Shown: positions 7,536-17,144, counted from the stretch's first letter. The stretch: 64,000 nt of DNA from Nocardioides sp. TRM66260-LWL (GCF_020075545.1 NZ_JAIQZK010000001.1:992001-1056000); one strand, 5' to 3'. Numbers and translations are program-made. Notes: generated by a model not told the origin, from the letters alone.

Positions 7536-8243
7536 ATGGCCACCAGCGACACCGCGCGTCCCGACGGACGCCAGGTCCGCTGGGATCGGCACAACCAGGA
7601 GCGACGTCAGCGCATCATCGACGCCGCCATCGAGGTGATCAGCGAGAGCGAGCCGGGCGCGGAGTTCCACGTCCAGCAGATCGCCGAGCGGGCCGGGCTG
7701 TCGCGCACCGTCATCTACCGCCACTTCAGCGATCGCGCGGACCTCGACCGCGAGATCCAGGTGGCGATCCTCGACGACCTGTGGGCCCGGCTGCTGCCGG
7801 CCGTCACGCTCGACGGCACCGTGCCCGACATCATCTCCCGCATCGTCTCGGTCTACGTCCGATGGGCGGTCGAGCACCCGGCGCTGCACCGCATCGCCGA
7901 GCAGGACACCCCGGGGGACAGCCCGCTCCAGCAGGGCATCGAGGTCATCGCGCAGCAGCTCGTCGAGCTGATCGAGACCGCCGTCGACCTGCTGCGCGTC
8001 GATCCGGCGCCCGAGCTGCGCGCGGCCATCGACCCGCTCGTCTTCGGCCTGGTCGGCGCGGTGTTCGCCGCGGTCCGTCGGTGGGTCAGCCGGCCCGAGC
8101 GCACCCCCGACGCCGAGCTGCTCGTCGAGCTGGTCACCGAGTCGGTCTGGTTCATCATCGTCGGCCACGCCCGCGCGCTGGGCCTGGAGCTGCGCCGCGA
8201 CCAGCCGGTCGAGGAGCTGCTGGCCAGCGTGGAGGCGTCGTGA
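7536..8243 (+). CDS. TetR/AcrR family transcriptional regulator
   Basis: A 235-residue repressor-type protein. Residues about 24-70 form the N-terminal helix-turn-helix, with the recognition part IAERAGLSRTVIYRHFSDR, and the remainder is an all-helical ligand-binding domain with no assignable ligand. Its ATG lies 1 nt after the fprB stop, so it is co-transcribed with the diiron protein and reductase, and it is the best candidate for the palindromes near 4604-4673 as an autoregulated circuit. It is followed by a GTGA overlap with the HIT gene. Confidence 0.9.
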   Translation: MATSDTARPDGRQVRWDRHNQERRQRIIDAAIEVISESEPGAEFHVQQIAERAGLSRTVIYRHFSDRADLDREIQVAILDDLWARLLPAVTLDGTVPDIISRIVSVYVRWAVEHPALHRIAEQDTPGDSPLQQGIEVIAQQLVELIETAVDLLRVDPAPELRAAIDPLVFGLVGAVFAAVRRWVSRPERTPDAELLVELVTESVWFIIVGHARALGLELRRDQPVEELLASVEAS

Positions 8244-8758
8244 CCGACCCCGACGGCCTCGATCGGCTCTGGACGCCGCACCGCCTCGCGTACGTCCGCA
8301 CCGCCGGACCCGAGGCCGAGGAGCCGGGCTGCCCGTTCTGCCGCATCGGCGCCGCCGCGGCCGGCGGCGAGGACGACCTCGTCGTCGCCCGTGGCTCGTC
8401 GGTCTACGCGGTGCTCAACCTCTACCCGTACAACCCCGGCCACCTGATGGTGCTGCCCTACCGGCACGTGGCCGACTACGCCGACCTCGACGACGTCGAG
8501 ACCGCCGAGCTCGCGGCGTTCACCAAGGCCGCGCTCGGCGCGATCCGCGCGGTCAGCCGCCCGCACGCCTTCAACGTCGGCCTGAACCTCGGAGGTCCCG
8601 CCGGCGGCTCCCTCTCGGAGCACCTGCACCAGCACGTCGTCCCGCGCTGGTCGGGCGACGCCAACTTCATGACGGTCGTCGCCGGCACCAAGACCCTGCC
8701 GCAGCTCCTGGGGGACACCCGCGACCTGCTCGCCGACGCCTGGCCGACGAGTCGGTAG
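8240..8758 (+). CDS. HIT domain protein, probable Ap4A phosphorylase
   Basis: A 172-residue histidine-triad protein. The active-site HLHQHVVPRW (HxHxH) lies near residues 131-140, and CPFCRI near residue 32 suggests a zinc site. The closest familiar relative is the mycobacterial diadenosine tetraphosphate phosphorylase Rv2613c, which also sits between thrS and pgsA1; that context supports the assignment. The GTG overlaps the TetR stop (GTGA). The stop codon TAG is simultaneously the start of the -10 hexamer of the next gene. Confidence 0.9.
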   Translation: MTDPDGLDRLWTPHRLAYVRTAGPEAEEPGCPFCRIGAAAAGGEDDLVVARGSSVYAVLNLYPYNPGHLMVLPYRHVADYADLDDVETAELAAFTKAALGAIRAVSRPHAFNVGLNLGGPAGGSLSEHLHQHVVPRWSGDANFMTVVAGTKTLPQLLGDTRDLLADAWPTSR

Positions 8759-8761
8759 CCT
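8756..8761 (+). promoter_or_regulatory. -10 element of pgsA (leaderless type)
   Basis: TAGCCT ends 6 nt before the pgsA ATG at 8768. Its first three bases are the stop codon of the HIT gene. Confidence 0.5.
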
Positions 8762-8767
8762 GCGCGC

Positions 8768-9385
8768 ATGCTGGACCGCTTCAAGGGCTTCTGGCAGGGC
8801 GTCATGCTGGCGCCCTTCGTCAGGCTCTTCATCCGCCTCGGCGTCTCACCCGACGCCGTCACCTTCGTCGGCACCCTCGGGGTCTGCGCAGGCGCGCTCG
8901 TGTTCTTCCCGCAGGGGCACCTGCTCACCGGCGTGCTGGTGATCACCGCGTTCGTGTTCAGCGACCTCATCGACGGCCAGATGGCCCGCGAGACCGGCCG
9001 GTCGACGAAGTTCGGCGCGTTCTGGGACTCCACCCTCGACCGCATCGGCGACGGCGCGATCTTCGGCGGCCTGGTGCTCTACTTCGCCGGCCCCGGCGAC
9101 TTCTACCTCTACGCCTGCCTCTCGCTGTACTGCCTGGTGATGGGCTCGGTGACGTCCTACGCCCGCGCCCGCGCGGAGTCGCTCGGCATGGACGCCAAGG
9201 GCGGCATCGCCGAGCGGGCCGACCGACTCGTCGCGATCCTCGTGATGACCGGCCTCGGGGCGATCTTCGACCTGCCGATCCTGATGTACCTGACCCTGTG
9301 GGTGCTGGCCTTCGCCAATACCTACACGGTGGTGTTCCGGGTGCGGAAGGTGCATGCCCAGGCGGTGCTGGACGCAGCCCTGTGA
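8768..9385 (+). CDS. pgsA: phosphatidylinositol phosphate synthase (CDP-alcohol phosphatidyltransferase)
   Basis: A 205-residue membrane enzyme that joins CDP-diacylglycerol with inositol-phosphate, the actinobacterial route to phosphatidylinositol. The full CDP-alcohol phosphotransferase signature is present: Asp66, Asp69-Gly70, Ala73-Arg74, Gly83, Asp87, Asp91. About six transmembrane helices surround it. Neighbours (thrS and HIT upstream, pdxS-pdxT downstream) match the pgsA1 locus of mycobacteria. The acyltransferase and mannosyltransferase (PimA) genes that often follow are absent here; pdxS comes next after 29 bp. Confidence 0.93.
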   Translation: MLDRFKGFWQGVMLAPFVRLFIRLGVSPDAVTFVGTLGVCAGALVFFPQGHLLTGVLVITAFVFSDLIDGQMARETGRSTKFGAFWDSTLDRIGDGAIFGGLVLYFAGPGDFYLYACLSLYCLVMGSVTSYARARAESLGMDAKGGIAERADRLVAILVMTGLGAIFDLPILMYLTLWVLAFANTYTVVFRVRKVHAQAVLDAAL

Positions 9386-9402
9386 CGGGTCGGCCCCGAA
9401 CG

Positions 9403-9408
9403 TAGAAT
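9403..9408 (+). promoter_or_regulatory. -10 element of pdxS (leaderless type)
   Basis: TAGAAT, a close match to the consensus, ends 6 nt before the pdxS ATG. No room exists for a Shine-Dalgarno site in such a transcript. Confidence 0.6.
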
Positions 9409-9414
9409 CGGGGC

Positions 9415-10344
9415 ATGTCCGAGACCGCTCAGAGCCCCGAGACCACCGACAGCCCCGGCGTCACCGCCACCGGCACGTCGCGCGTGAAGCGCGGCATGGC
9501 CGAGATGCTCAAGGGCGGCGTCATCATGGACGTCGTCACCCCCGAGCAGGCGCGCATCGCCGAGGACGCCGGCGCGGTCGCCGTGATGGCGCTCGAGCGC
9601 GTGCCCGCCGACATCCGCGCCCAGGGCGGCGTGGCCCGCATGTCCGACCCCGACATGATCGAGGGCATCAAGGCCACCGTCTCGATCCCGGTGATGGCCA
9701 AGGCCCGCATCGGCCACTTCGCCGAGGCGCAGGTGCTGCAGTCCCTCGGCGTCGACTACATCGACGAGTCCGAGGTGCTGACCCCGGCCGACTACGCCAA
9801 CCACATCGACAAGTGGGCCTTCACGGCCCCCTTCGTGTGCGGCGCCACCAACCTGGGCGAGGCGCTGCGGCGCATCACCGAGGGCGCGGCGATGATCCGC
9901 TCCAAGGGCGAGGCCGGCACCGGCGACGTCTCGAACGCGGTGGGCCACATGCGCACCATCCGCAAGCAGATCCGCCAGCTCGCGGCGCTGGCCGAGGACG
10001 AGCTCTACGTCGCGGCCAAGGAGCTCCAGGCGCCGTACCAGCTGGTCGCCGAGGTCGCGGCCGCCGGACGCCTGCCCGTCGTCCTGTTCACCGCCGGCGG
10101 CATCGCGACCCCGGCCGACGCCGCGCTGATGATGCAGCTCGGCGCGGACGGCGTGTTCGTCGGCTCGGGCATCTTCAAGTCCGGCGACCCGGTCAAGCGC
10201 GCCGAGGCGATCGTCAAGGCCACGACCTTCTACGACGACCCCGACATGGTCGCCAAGGTCTCCCGCGGTCTGGGCGAGGCGATGGTCGGCATCAACGTCG
10301 ACGAGATCCCGGAGCCGCACCGGCTCGCCGAGCGCGGCTGGTGA
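9415..10344 (+). CDS. pdxS: pyridoxal 5'-phosphate synthase lyase subunit PdxS
   Basis: A 309-residue (beta/alpha)8 enzyme that builds pyridoxal phosphate from ribose 5-phosphate, glyceraldehyde 3-phosphate and ammonia. Conserved blocks include KGGVIMDV near residue 35, [18 protein letters not shown], and the catalytic-Lys segment VMAKARIGH near residue 97. [36 protein letters not shown] and a typical C-terminus complete it. Its glutaminase partner PdxT is encoded at 12756, separated from it by the SipW cluster, so the usual pdxST adjacency is broken. A terminator at 10385 ends its transcript. Confidence 0.98.
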   Translation: MSETAQSPETTDSPGVTATGTSRVKRGMAEMLKGGVIMDVVTPEQARIAEDAGAVAVMALERVPADIRAQGGVARMSDPDMIEGIKATVSIPVMAKARIGHFAEAQVLQSLGVDYIDESEVLTPADYANHIDKWAFTAPFVCGATNLGEALRRITEGAAMIRSKGEAGTGDVSNAVGHMRTIRKQIRQLAALAEDELYVAAKELQAPYQLVAEVAAAGRLPVVLFTAGGIATPADAALMMQLGADGVFVGSGIFKSGDPVKRAEAIVKATTFYDDPDMVAKVSRGLGEAMVGINVDEIPEPHRLAERGW

Positions 10345-10384
10345 GCCTGCGCCGCTGAGCGCCGCTGAGCGTCCTGAGCGTCCT

Positions 10385-10416
10385 GACGGCCCGTCCCTCC
10401 CGAGGGGCGGGCCGTC
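10385..10416 (+). terminator. terminator after pdxS
   Basis: 13-bp stem (10385-10397 with 10404-10416, one G-U pair) and a 6-nt loop. Degenerate 9-10-bp repeats of GAGCG(C/T)C units lie just before it (10350-10384). Confidence 0.7.
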
Positions 10417-10530
10417 GGCGCGTCGGGCCGCGGACTCGGCGGTCCAGACCAGCGGTCAGGTCGGTCCGACCCGCGCCGATGCATCCGGACGACGGGCCGA
10501 GAGCCGGCCCGCTGACGACGAGAGCCCGAC

Positions 10531-11073
10531 ATGCGCCACTCCCTCAAGGGAGCGCTCGCAGCCGCAGGTGCGGTGGTCGTGCTGGTCGGGGGGTCCGGGA
10601 CCCTCGCCTTCTGGACCGACGCCGTGACGCTGCCCGGCGGCACCGGCATCGCGAGCGGCTCCCTCAAGCTCACCGACACCACCACCGGCGGCTGCGCCGC
10701 AGCAGGCTGGGTCCTCGACTCGGCCGCCTCGCCCGCCGGGGCGACGTTCGTGCCCGCGACCGGGCGGCTCGTGCCCGGCGACGTCCTGACCAAGACGTGC
10801 ACCTTCACCGTCGCGGCGACCGGCACCCACCTGACGGCGGGCATCGCGGTCACGCAGCCCACCAAGACGGGGTCGCTCGCCTCCGCGCTCACGGTGGCGG
10901 GCACCTTCACCTCCGGCGGCTCGCCGGTGACGACGCTGACCTCGGCGAACGACGGGGCCACCATCACGGCCCGGATCACGCTGACCTTCGACCCCGCGTC
11001 CGGCAACGCGACCCAGCTCACCAGCGCGGACATCGGCGACTACGGCGTCGCCGTCACCCAGACCCACGCATGA
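10531..11073 (+). CDS. small secreted protein with alternate-type (SipW-dependent) signal peptide
   Basis: A 180-residue exported protein. Residues 1-27 are a short positive start and hydrophobic helix ending in GTLAFWTDAV, the (A/G)-x-(W/F)-(T/S)-D hallmark of signal peptides cut by SipW-type peptidases in Bacillus TasA/TapA. The mature part is rich in Thr, Gly, Ala and Ser and predicted beta-type, with Cys residues at about 55 and 90 that could pair. Function unknown; by analogy with TasA it could form a surface fibre or matrix component. It opens a four-gene cluster with the signal peptidase 10 bp downstream. No promoter is obvious. Confidence 0.75.
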   Translation: MRHSLKGALAAAGAVVVLVGGSGTLAFWTDAVTLPGGTGIASGSLKLTDTTTGGCAAAGWVLDSAASPAGATFVPATGRLVPGDVLTKTCTFTVAATGTHLTAGIAVTQPTKTGSLASALTVAGTFTSGGSPVTTLTSANDGATITARITLTFDPASGNATQLTSADIGDYGVAVTQTHA

Positions 11074-11083
11074 GGCCCTCGGG

Positions 11084-11683
11084 ATGCGCGGGCTGAGCAG
11101 GACGCTGGGCCGCCTGGCGTCGGCCCTGGTCGTGCTCGTCGCCGTGCTGGTGGCGGCGCTCGCGATCGTCGCGGGGGTCGTGCCCCGTCTGGTCGGCGGA
11201 GGCGCCTACGCCGTGCTCACCTCCTCGATGGCCCCCGGCCTGCCGCCCGGGACGCTGGTGGTGACGCGCGGCGTCGACCCCGATGACGTCGGCATCGGCG
11301 ACGTCGTCACCTACCAGCTCGTGTCGGGGGAGCCCGCGGTCGTGACCCACCGCGTGGTCGGCCTGCGCACGGGCGCCGACGGCGCCCTGCAGTACGTGAC
11401 GCGGGGCGACGCCAACCCGGTCGACGATCCCGCTCCGGTCCGGGCCGCGCAGGTGCGCGGCACGCTGTGGTTCGCGGTGCCGTGGGTCGGGCGCGCGACG
11501 GTGCTGCTCGGGCCCGCGGCGCGGCAGGACGCGTCCCGCGCCCTCGCCGCGCTGCTCGCGCTGGTGGCGGCGCGCGAGACGATCCGCGCGTGGCGTGGTC
11601 GGGGGAGTCGCCCCGGGAGCGGCTCGACCTCCGCCGCGACCCGCCGGGACGGGGCGGCCCGCGTCGGAGCGCACCGTGGCTAG
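11084..11683 (+). CDS. sipW: signal peptidase I, SipW (ER/archaeal) type
   Basis: A 199-residue membrane protease. A transmembrane helix (about 10-35) is followed by the catalytic Ser48 in TSSMAPG and, instead of the bacterial Lys, His89 in VVTHRVVG, the Ser/His arrangement of SipW and eukaryotic/archaeal enzymes. A further conserved block is YVTRGDANPVDD near residues 105-116. A second hydrophobic helix lies near 150. It presumably removes the signal peptides of its three neighbours. The C-terminal 30 residues are Arg/Gly/Ser rich and cytoplasmic. The next gene overlaps its 3' end by 8 bp. Confidence 0.88.
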   Translation: MRGLSRTLGRLASALVVLVAVLVAALAIVAGVVPRLVGGGAYAVLTSSMAPGLPPGTLVVTRGVDPDDVGIGDVVTYQLVSGEPAVVTHRVVGLRTGADGALQYVTRGDANPVDDPAPVRAAQVRGTLWFAVPWVGRATVLLGPAARQDASRALAALLALVAARETIRAWRGRGSRPGSGSTSAATRRDGAARVGAHRG

Positions 11684-12287
11684 CCGTGGGCGCCACCGCG
11701 CGAGGCGACGGCCGCGGCGCGGCTGGATCGTCCTCGCGGCCTCCGGGCTGGCGGTGCTGCTCGGCGTCCCGGGCACCTGGGCCGCCTGGACCGACGCCGC
11801 CGGCGTCACGGGCACGAGCGTGACGGCCGGCACGATCGACCTGAAGGTCGACAACGGCGACTCCGTGACCACCTCGACCCTCTCGATGAGCGCGATGGTG
11901 CCCGGTGCCACCAGCGCCCAGGTGCTCACCCTGCGCAACGCCGGCACCGCCCCGCTGAAGTGGACCGCGGCGGGGGGCGTGTCGGGCACCGACGCCGGCG
12001 CCTACGCGAGCGCCGGCGCCCTGCAGCTGCGGCTGGTCGTGGGCGGCACGCGCAGCGGCTCCGGGAACGCGGCGACGTGCTCCGGCGGCACCGTGCTGCT
12101 CGGCTCCACCGCCCTGACGGCGTCGACCTCGACCTCGCTCGTGAGCACGCGCCAGGGGCCGCTCGCGGCCGCGGCGACGACCGCCCTCTGCGTCGAGCTG
12201 ACCTTCGACGCCAACGCCCCGCAGACCCTGGCCGGCGCGACGGCGGGCCTCACCCTGACGCTGACCGCCACCTCGGACGTCTCGTGA
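11676..12287 (+). CDS. secreted protein with SipW-type signal peptide (TasA-like)
   Basis: A 203-residue exported protein. After an Arg-rich start (residues 2-14) comes a hydrophobic helix ending in GTWAAWTDAAG, the same signal as in the first gene of the cluster. The mature region begins with TGTSVTAGTIDLKVD and VPGATSAQVLTLRNAG, a pattern seen in TasA/camelysin-like proteins, and contains two later Cys residues. Start chosen at the GTG overlapping the signal peptidase gene. Probably a structural surface protein; no enzyme motif. Substrate status for the neighbouring peptidase is inferred from the signal motif and gene order. Confidence 0.72.
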   Translation: MASRGRHRARRRPRRGWIVLAASGLAVLLGVPGTWAAWTDAAGVTGTSVTAGTIDLKVDNGDSVTTSTLSMSAMVPGATSAQVLTLRNAGTAPLKWTAAGGVSGTDAGAYASAGALQLRLVVGGTRSGSGNAATCSGGTVLLGSTALTASTSTSLVSTRQGPLAAAATTALCVELTFDANAPQTLAGATAGLTLTLTATSDVS

Positions 12288-12712
12288 GATCGCGAGCGCG
12301 CGGCGGCCACGGGGCCCGGAGGCTGCGGCGCGTCGCGCTGCCGAGCGTCGGCCTGCTGGCGCTGGCGCCGGCCGCCTGGGCGGCGCCCTGGACCGACCCC
12401 GCGAGCGCCACCGGCACCGTGCTCACGGCCGTCACGCCGGTCGCCCCGACGGTGGCGTGTCCGGGCGCCCTCGGCATCGGCTCGATCACCTTCGCCTGGC
12501 CGGCGGTGCCGAACGCCACCGGCTACACCGTCGCCTACGGGCTCGGCGGCGGCCAGAGCACCACCGTGACCTCCCCGAGCATCACCCTCACCGGGCTGGT
12601 CAGCGGCGGGAGGCTGAGCGTCCGCACCGACTACGGTGCCTGGCGCTCGGCGCCGTCCTCGCCGACCCGCACCTACTCGGTGCTGCTGGCGGCGGTGAGC
12701 ACCTGCTCCTGA
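12284..12712 (+). CDS. small secreted protein with fibronectin-III-like domain, SipW cluster
   Basis: A 142-residue protein starting at a GTG that overlaps the preceding stop (GTGA). Residues 1-40 are Arg-rich then hydrophobic and end in [14 protein letters not shown], resembling the WTD signal of the two sibling proteins but with a Pro inserted. Residues about 50-135 look like a single fibronectin type III sandwich ([19 protein letters not shown], then a final strand), with Cys at both ends of the domain. It may act as an adhesive or cap subunit; this is inference. Last gene of the cluster. Confidence 0.65.
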   Translation: MRSRARGGHGARRLRRVALPSVGLLALAPAAWAAPWTDPASATGTVLTAVTPVAPTVACPGALGIGSITFAWPAVPNATGYTVAYGLGGGQSTTVTSPSITLTGLVSGGRLSVRTDYGAWRSAPSSPTRTYSVLLAAVSTCS

Positions 12713-12742
12713 GCCGCTCCCGGGAGGTCCGGGCGCGCGGCC

Positions 12743-12748
12743 TAGGCT
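12743..12748 (+). promoter_or_regulatory. -10 element of pdxT (leaderless type)
   Basis: TAGGCT ends 7 nt before the pdxT GTG, typical of leaderless actinobacterial transcripts, showing pdxT need not be co-transcribed with the SipW cluster. Confidence 0.55.
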
Positions 12749-12755
12749 TCGGCGC

Positions 12756-13406
12756 GTGCCGACCGCCCCCGACCGCGCCCCGACCGCCCCGACGATCGGC
12801 GTCCTGGCGCTCCAGGGCGACGTCCGCGAGCACCTGCGTCATCTCGACGCCCTCGGCGTCGCGACCCTCGCCGTGCGCCGGGTCGAGGAGCTCGAGCGGT
12901 GCGACGGCCTCGTGCTGCCGGGCGGGGAGTCGACCACGATCGTCCGCCTGGCCCGGATCTTCGGCCTGCTCGAGCCGCTGCGCGCGGCCATCGCCGCCGG
13001 TCTGCCGGTGCTCGGCACCTGCGCCGGGATGATCCTGCTCGCCGACCGCGTGCTCGACGGCGAGCCCGGACAGGAGACCCTCGGAGGTCTCGACGTCACG
13101 GTGCGGCGCAACGCCTTCGGTCGCCAGGTCGACTCCTTCGAGGGCCCCGTGCGCATGGTCGGGCTGGACGAGCCGGTGCACGGGATCTTCATCCGCGCGC
13201 CGTGGGTCGAGGAGGCCGGGCCGGACGTCGAGGTGCTGGCCCGCGTCGAGGGGGAGGCCCTCGCGGGGGCCGCCGACGGTAGGATCGTCGCCGTCCGCGC
13301 GGGCCACCTGCTGGCCACGTCGTTCCACCCCGAGGTCGGGGACGACCTGAGGGTGCACCGGCTGCTGCTCGACCTCGTCGAGCGGCGTGCGACCGCCGGC
13401 CGCTGA
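12756..13406 (+). CDS. pdxT: pyridoxal 5'-phosphate synthase glutaminase subunit PdxT
   Basis: A 216-residue class I glutamine amidotransferase that delivers ammonia to PdxS. The nucleophile Cys89 lies in [18 protein letters not shown] near residue 50 and the His-Glu pair in [10 protein letters not shown] near the C-terminus complete the triad. An extra 10-residue Pro/Ala/Thr tail precedes the usual [13 protein letters not shown]. The GTG start follows a TAGGCT -10 by 7 nt. Separated from pdxS by about 2.4 kb of SipW-cluster DNA. Confidence 0.96.
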   Translation: MPTAPDRAPTAPTIGVLALQGDVREHLRHLDALGVATLAVRRVEELERCDGLVLPGGESTTIVRLARIFGLLEPLRAAIAAGLPVLGTCAGMILLADRVLDGEPGQETLGGLDVTVRRNAFGRQVDSFEGPVRMVGLDEPVHGIFIRAPWVEEAGPDVEVLARVEGEALAGAADGRIVAVRAGHLLATSFHPEVGDDLRVHRLLLDLVERRATAGR

Positions 13407-13482
13407 GGCCCACCGCGGACCCAGGATCAGCCAGCCACGATCTGTCGCGATCAGCGAGGATCCCGAGCCAGAAGAGGTACCG

Positions 13483-14250
13483 ATGTCCGGCCACTCGAAA
13501 TGGGCGACCACCAAGCACAAGAAGGCCGCCATCGACGCCAAGCGCGGCAAGCTGTTCGCCAAGCTGATCAAGAACATCGAGATCGCCGCGCGGATGGGCG
13601 GGCCCGACGCGTCCGGCAACCCGACGCTGTACGACGCCATCCAGAAGGCGAAGAAGCAGTCGGTGCCGAACGACAACATCGACCGCGCGGTCAAGCGCGG
13701 GGGCGGCCTCGAGGCCGGCGGCGCCGACTACGCCACGATCATGTACGAGGTCTACGGCCCGCAGGGCGTCGCGCTGCTGATCGAGTGCCTCACCGACAAC
13801 AAGAACCGCGCCGCCATGGAGGTGCGCACGGCCGTCACCCGCAACGGCGGCACGATGGCCGACCCCGGCTCGGTCTCGCGGCTCTTCGAGCGCAAGGGCG
13901 TCGTGGTCGTCACGAAGTCGCAGGAGGGGCGCACCGTCGAGGAGGACGACCTGCTCGAGGCGACCCTGGACGCCGGCGCCGAGGACGTCGCCGACCACGG
14001 CGAGACCTTCGAGATCACCTCCGCGCCCGGCGACGTCGTGGCCGTGCGCAGCGCCCTCCAGGCCGCCGGCATCGACTACGACTCCGCCGACGTGCTGTTC
14101 GTCGCCTCGATGGACATCCCGGTGGCCGACCCGACCGCGGCCATGAAGGTCTTCAAGCTCGTCGACGCGGTCGACGACCTCGACGACGTGCAGAACGTCT
14201 TCTCCAACGCCGACATCCCCGAGGACGTCCTCGAGGCCATCGACGCCTGA
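13483..14250 (+). CDS. yebC: YebC/PmpR family protein
   Basis: A 255-residue protein of the YebC family, with the signature start [32 protein letters not shown] near residue 70 and [19 protein letters not shown] near residue 95. Long annotated as a transcriptional regulator; recent work on bacterial relatives points to help for ribosomes at difficult sequences such as proline runs. The ATG at 13483 has GAAGAGG upstream. Position immediately before ruvC is conserved across actinobacteria. Confidence 0.95.
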   Translation: MSGHSKWATTKHKKAAIDAKRGKLFAKLIKNIEIAARMGGPDASGNPTLYDAIQKAKKQSVPNDNIDRAVKRGGGLEAGGADYATIMYEVYGPQGVALLIECLTDNKNRAAMEVRTAVTRNGGTMADPGSVSRLFERKGVVVVTKSQEGRTVEEDDLLEATLDAGAEDVADHGETFEITSAPGDVVAVRSALQAAGIDYDSADVLFVASMDIPVADPTAAMKVFKLVDAVDDLDDVQNVFSNADIPEDVLEAIDA

Positions 14251-14263
14251 GCCGGCCGGACCG

Positions 14264-14283
14264 GCCGGGCCGGCCGGCCCGGC
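14264..14283. repeat. GC-only palindrome between yebC and ruvC
   Basis: A perfect 20-bp palindrome of G and C inside a run of CCGG repeats (14251-14285). It may act as a terminator of the yebC transcript. Confidence 0.4.
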
Positions 14284-14381
14284 CCGCCCCGCGTGTCGTC
14301 CACTCGGACGGCCGCGGGCGGGCTACGTTGGGAGCGAACAGACGTTCGATCCCGGCCGGTCCGGGTGGAGAGGAGCCAGCG

Positions 14382-14951
14382 GTGCGCGTGCTCGGCATCG
14401 ACCCCGGTCTGACCCGCTGCGGGCTGGGCCTCGTCGAGGGCTCGGTCGGTCGGCCGCTGCACCTGATCGACGTCGGCGTCGTGCGCACCAGCGCCCAGCT
14501 GCCGGTGGCGGAGCGGCTCGTCACCATCGAGCGGGGCGTCGAGGCGTGGATCGAGGAGCACCGTCCCGACGCCGTCGCGGTGGAGCGGGTGTTCGCGCGC
14601 TCCGACGTCAGCACGGTCATGGGCACCGCCCAGGCCAGCGGCATCGCCATGGTGGTCGCGGCTCGTCGCGGCATCCCGCTGGCGCTGCACACGCCGTCGG
14701 AGGTGAAGGCCGCCGTCACGGGCAACGGTCGGGCCGACAAGCAGCAGGTCGGCGCGATGGTCACGCGCATCCTGCGCCTCGACGCCGTGCCCAAGCCGGC
14801 CGACGCCGCCGATGCGCTGGCCCTCGCGATCACCCACGTCTGGCGCGGAGGCGCCCAGGCCCGCCTCGAGCAGGCGCAGGCCCGGCTGGGTCGCGGCACC
14901 GCCCCCGCGACCATCACCGGCACGAGCACGTCCACGAGGAGCATCCGATGA
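14382..14951 (+). CDS. ruvC: crossover junction endodeoxyribonuclease RuvC
   Basis: Holliday-junction resolvase, 189 residues, acting with RuvAB in recombination repair. Acidic active-site residues are visible: Asp7 in [11 protein letters not shown], Glu in VAVERVF near residue 69, and the C-terminal [10 protein letters not shown] pair near 145. GGAGAGGAGCC precedes the GTG at 14382. The last 20 residues are Thr/Ser rich. Its stop overlaps the ruvA start (ATGA), beginning the ruvCAB operon. A TACGTT at 14324-14329 could be its -10. Confidence 0.96.
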   Translation: MRVLGIDPGLTRCGLGLVEGSVGRPLHLIDVGVVRTSAQLPVAERLVTIERGVEAWIEEHRPDAVAVERVFARSDVSTVMGTAQASGIAMVVAARRGIPLALHTPSEVKAAVTGNGRADKQQVGAMVTRILRLDAVPKPADAADALALAITHVWRGGAQARLEQAQARLGRGTAPATITGTSTSTRSIR

Positions 14952-15547
14952 TCGCGTTCGTCCGCGGCCGCGTGGCGGCCGTGACCCTCTCGACCGCCGT
15001 GGTCGACGTCGGGGGCGTCGGCTTCGAGGTGCAGTGCACCCCCGCCACCCTCGCGACGCTGCGCGAGGGCGCGAGCGCCACGCTGCCCACCAGCATGGTG
15101 GTGCGGGAGGACTCCCTGACCCTCTTCGGCTTCCTCGACGTCGAGGAGCGCGCCACCTTCGAGCTCCTGCAGACGGCGTCGGGCGTGGGCCCCAAGCTCG
15201 CCCAGGCGATGCTCGCCGTGCTGGGGCCGGACGACCTGCGCCGGGCCGTGGCCGGCGAGGACGTCAAGACGCTGACGCGGGTGCCCGGCATCGGCCAGAA
15301 GGGCGCTCAGCGGATCATCCTCGAGCTCAAGGACCGCATCGGTCCCGTCGTCGGCGCCGGGCGCCCGGCCCTCCCGACGCCGGGGGAGGAGCCGTGGCGC
15401 GAGCAGGTCACCCAGGGGCTGATGGGCCTGGGGTGGTCGGCCCGCGACGCCGCGGGCGCGGTCGACGCGGTCGCCGACCAGGCGGGCGACCGTCCCGACG
15501 TCGGTGCGCTGCTGCGCGCCGCGCTGCGTACGCTGGCCCGGGGCTGA
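14948..15547 (+). CDS. ruvA: Holliday junction branch migration protein RuvA
   Basis: A 199-residue DNA-binding subunit that holds the four-way junction for RuvB. An N-terminal OB fold (about 1-62, [12 protein letters not shown] start) is followed by two helix-hairpin-helix motifs ([12 protein letters not shown] near 80 and [17 protein letters not shown] near 115). A short Pro/Glu linker then leads to the C-terminal three-helix domain (about 150-199) that touches RuvB. Translationally coupled to ruvC by a 4-bp overlap. Confidence 0.97.
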   Translation: MIAFVRGRVAAVTLSTAVVDVGGVGFEVQCTPATLATLREGASATLPTSMVVREDSLTLFGFLDVEERATFELLQTASGVGPKLAQAMLAVLGPDDLRRAVAGEDVKTLTRVPGIGQKGAQRIILELKDRIGPVVGAGRPALPTPGEEPWREQVTQGLMGLGWSARDAAGAVDAVADQAGDRPDVGALLRAALRTLARG

Positions 15548-15548
15548 G

Positions 15549-16658
<1,110 letters not shown>

Positions 16659-16758
16659 GCGGAGCCGTCCCGGCGACGTCGCGATGAACGACCGGCGACG
16701 ACGGCGTGCCGGGGTCGGACGGTCGCGGGGCGGGGCGGGCCCGCGTCGCGTGCGCGGT

Positions 16759-16764
16759 TACACT
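16759..16764 (+). promoter_or_regulatory. possible -10 element for yajC-secD-secF
   Basis: TACACT about 80 bp before the yajC start; no clear -35. It would start the protein-export operon independently of ruvB. Confidence 0.4.
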
Positions 16765-16844
16765 GGCGCGTCGCGCTTCGACCGCCCTCTCGGGTGGTGC
16801 GCGTCCCCATCGTCACCGTCGTCTCATCGAAGGGCCCGCCGTCC

Positions 16845-17144
16845 GTGAAGGACCTCGTCTCGCTGCTGCCGCTCGTCGGCATCGCACTGGTCTTCTGGCT
16901 GCTGCTGTTCCGTCCGCAGCAGCGGCGCGTGCGGGAACTCGGGGCGCTGCAGCAGTCGTTGACGATGGGTGAGGAGATCATCCTGACCTCGGGTGTGTAC
17001 GGCGTGGTCCGCCGCCTCGAGGACGACCATGTCCGGGTCGAGATCGCCCCGGGCGTCGAGATCAAGGTCGCGCGCGGTGCCGTCGGTGGCGTCGTCCGGC
17101 CCGATGCCGCGTCGGACGAGCCGACGCGGCCTGAGGAGAGCTGA
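16845..17144 (+). CDS. yajC: preprotein translocase subunit YajC
   Basis: A 99-residue protein with one N-terminal transmembrane helix (about residues 6-24) ending in LLLFRPQQRR, the YajC hallmark, and a cytoplasmic beta-rich domain (GEEIILTSGVYGVVRRLEDD). It associates with SecDF at the Sec translocon. The GTG at 16845 puts the start just before the helix, with GAAGGG about 10 nt upstream; an upstream GTG at 16794 would add 17 residues. It sits 6 bp before secD. Confidence 0.92.
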   Translation: MKDLVSLLPLVGIALVFWLLLFRPQQRRVRELGALQQSLTMGEEIILTSGVYGVVRRLEDDHVRVEIAPGVEIKVARGAVGGVVRPDAASDEPTRPEES

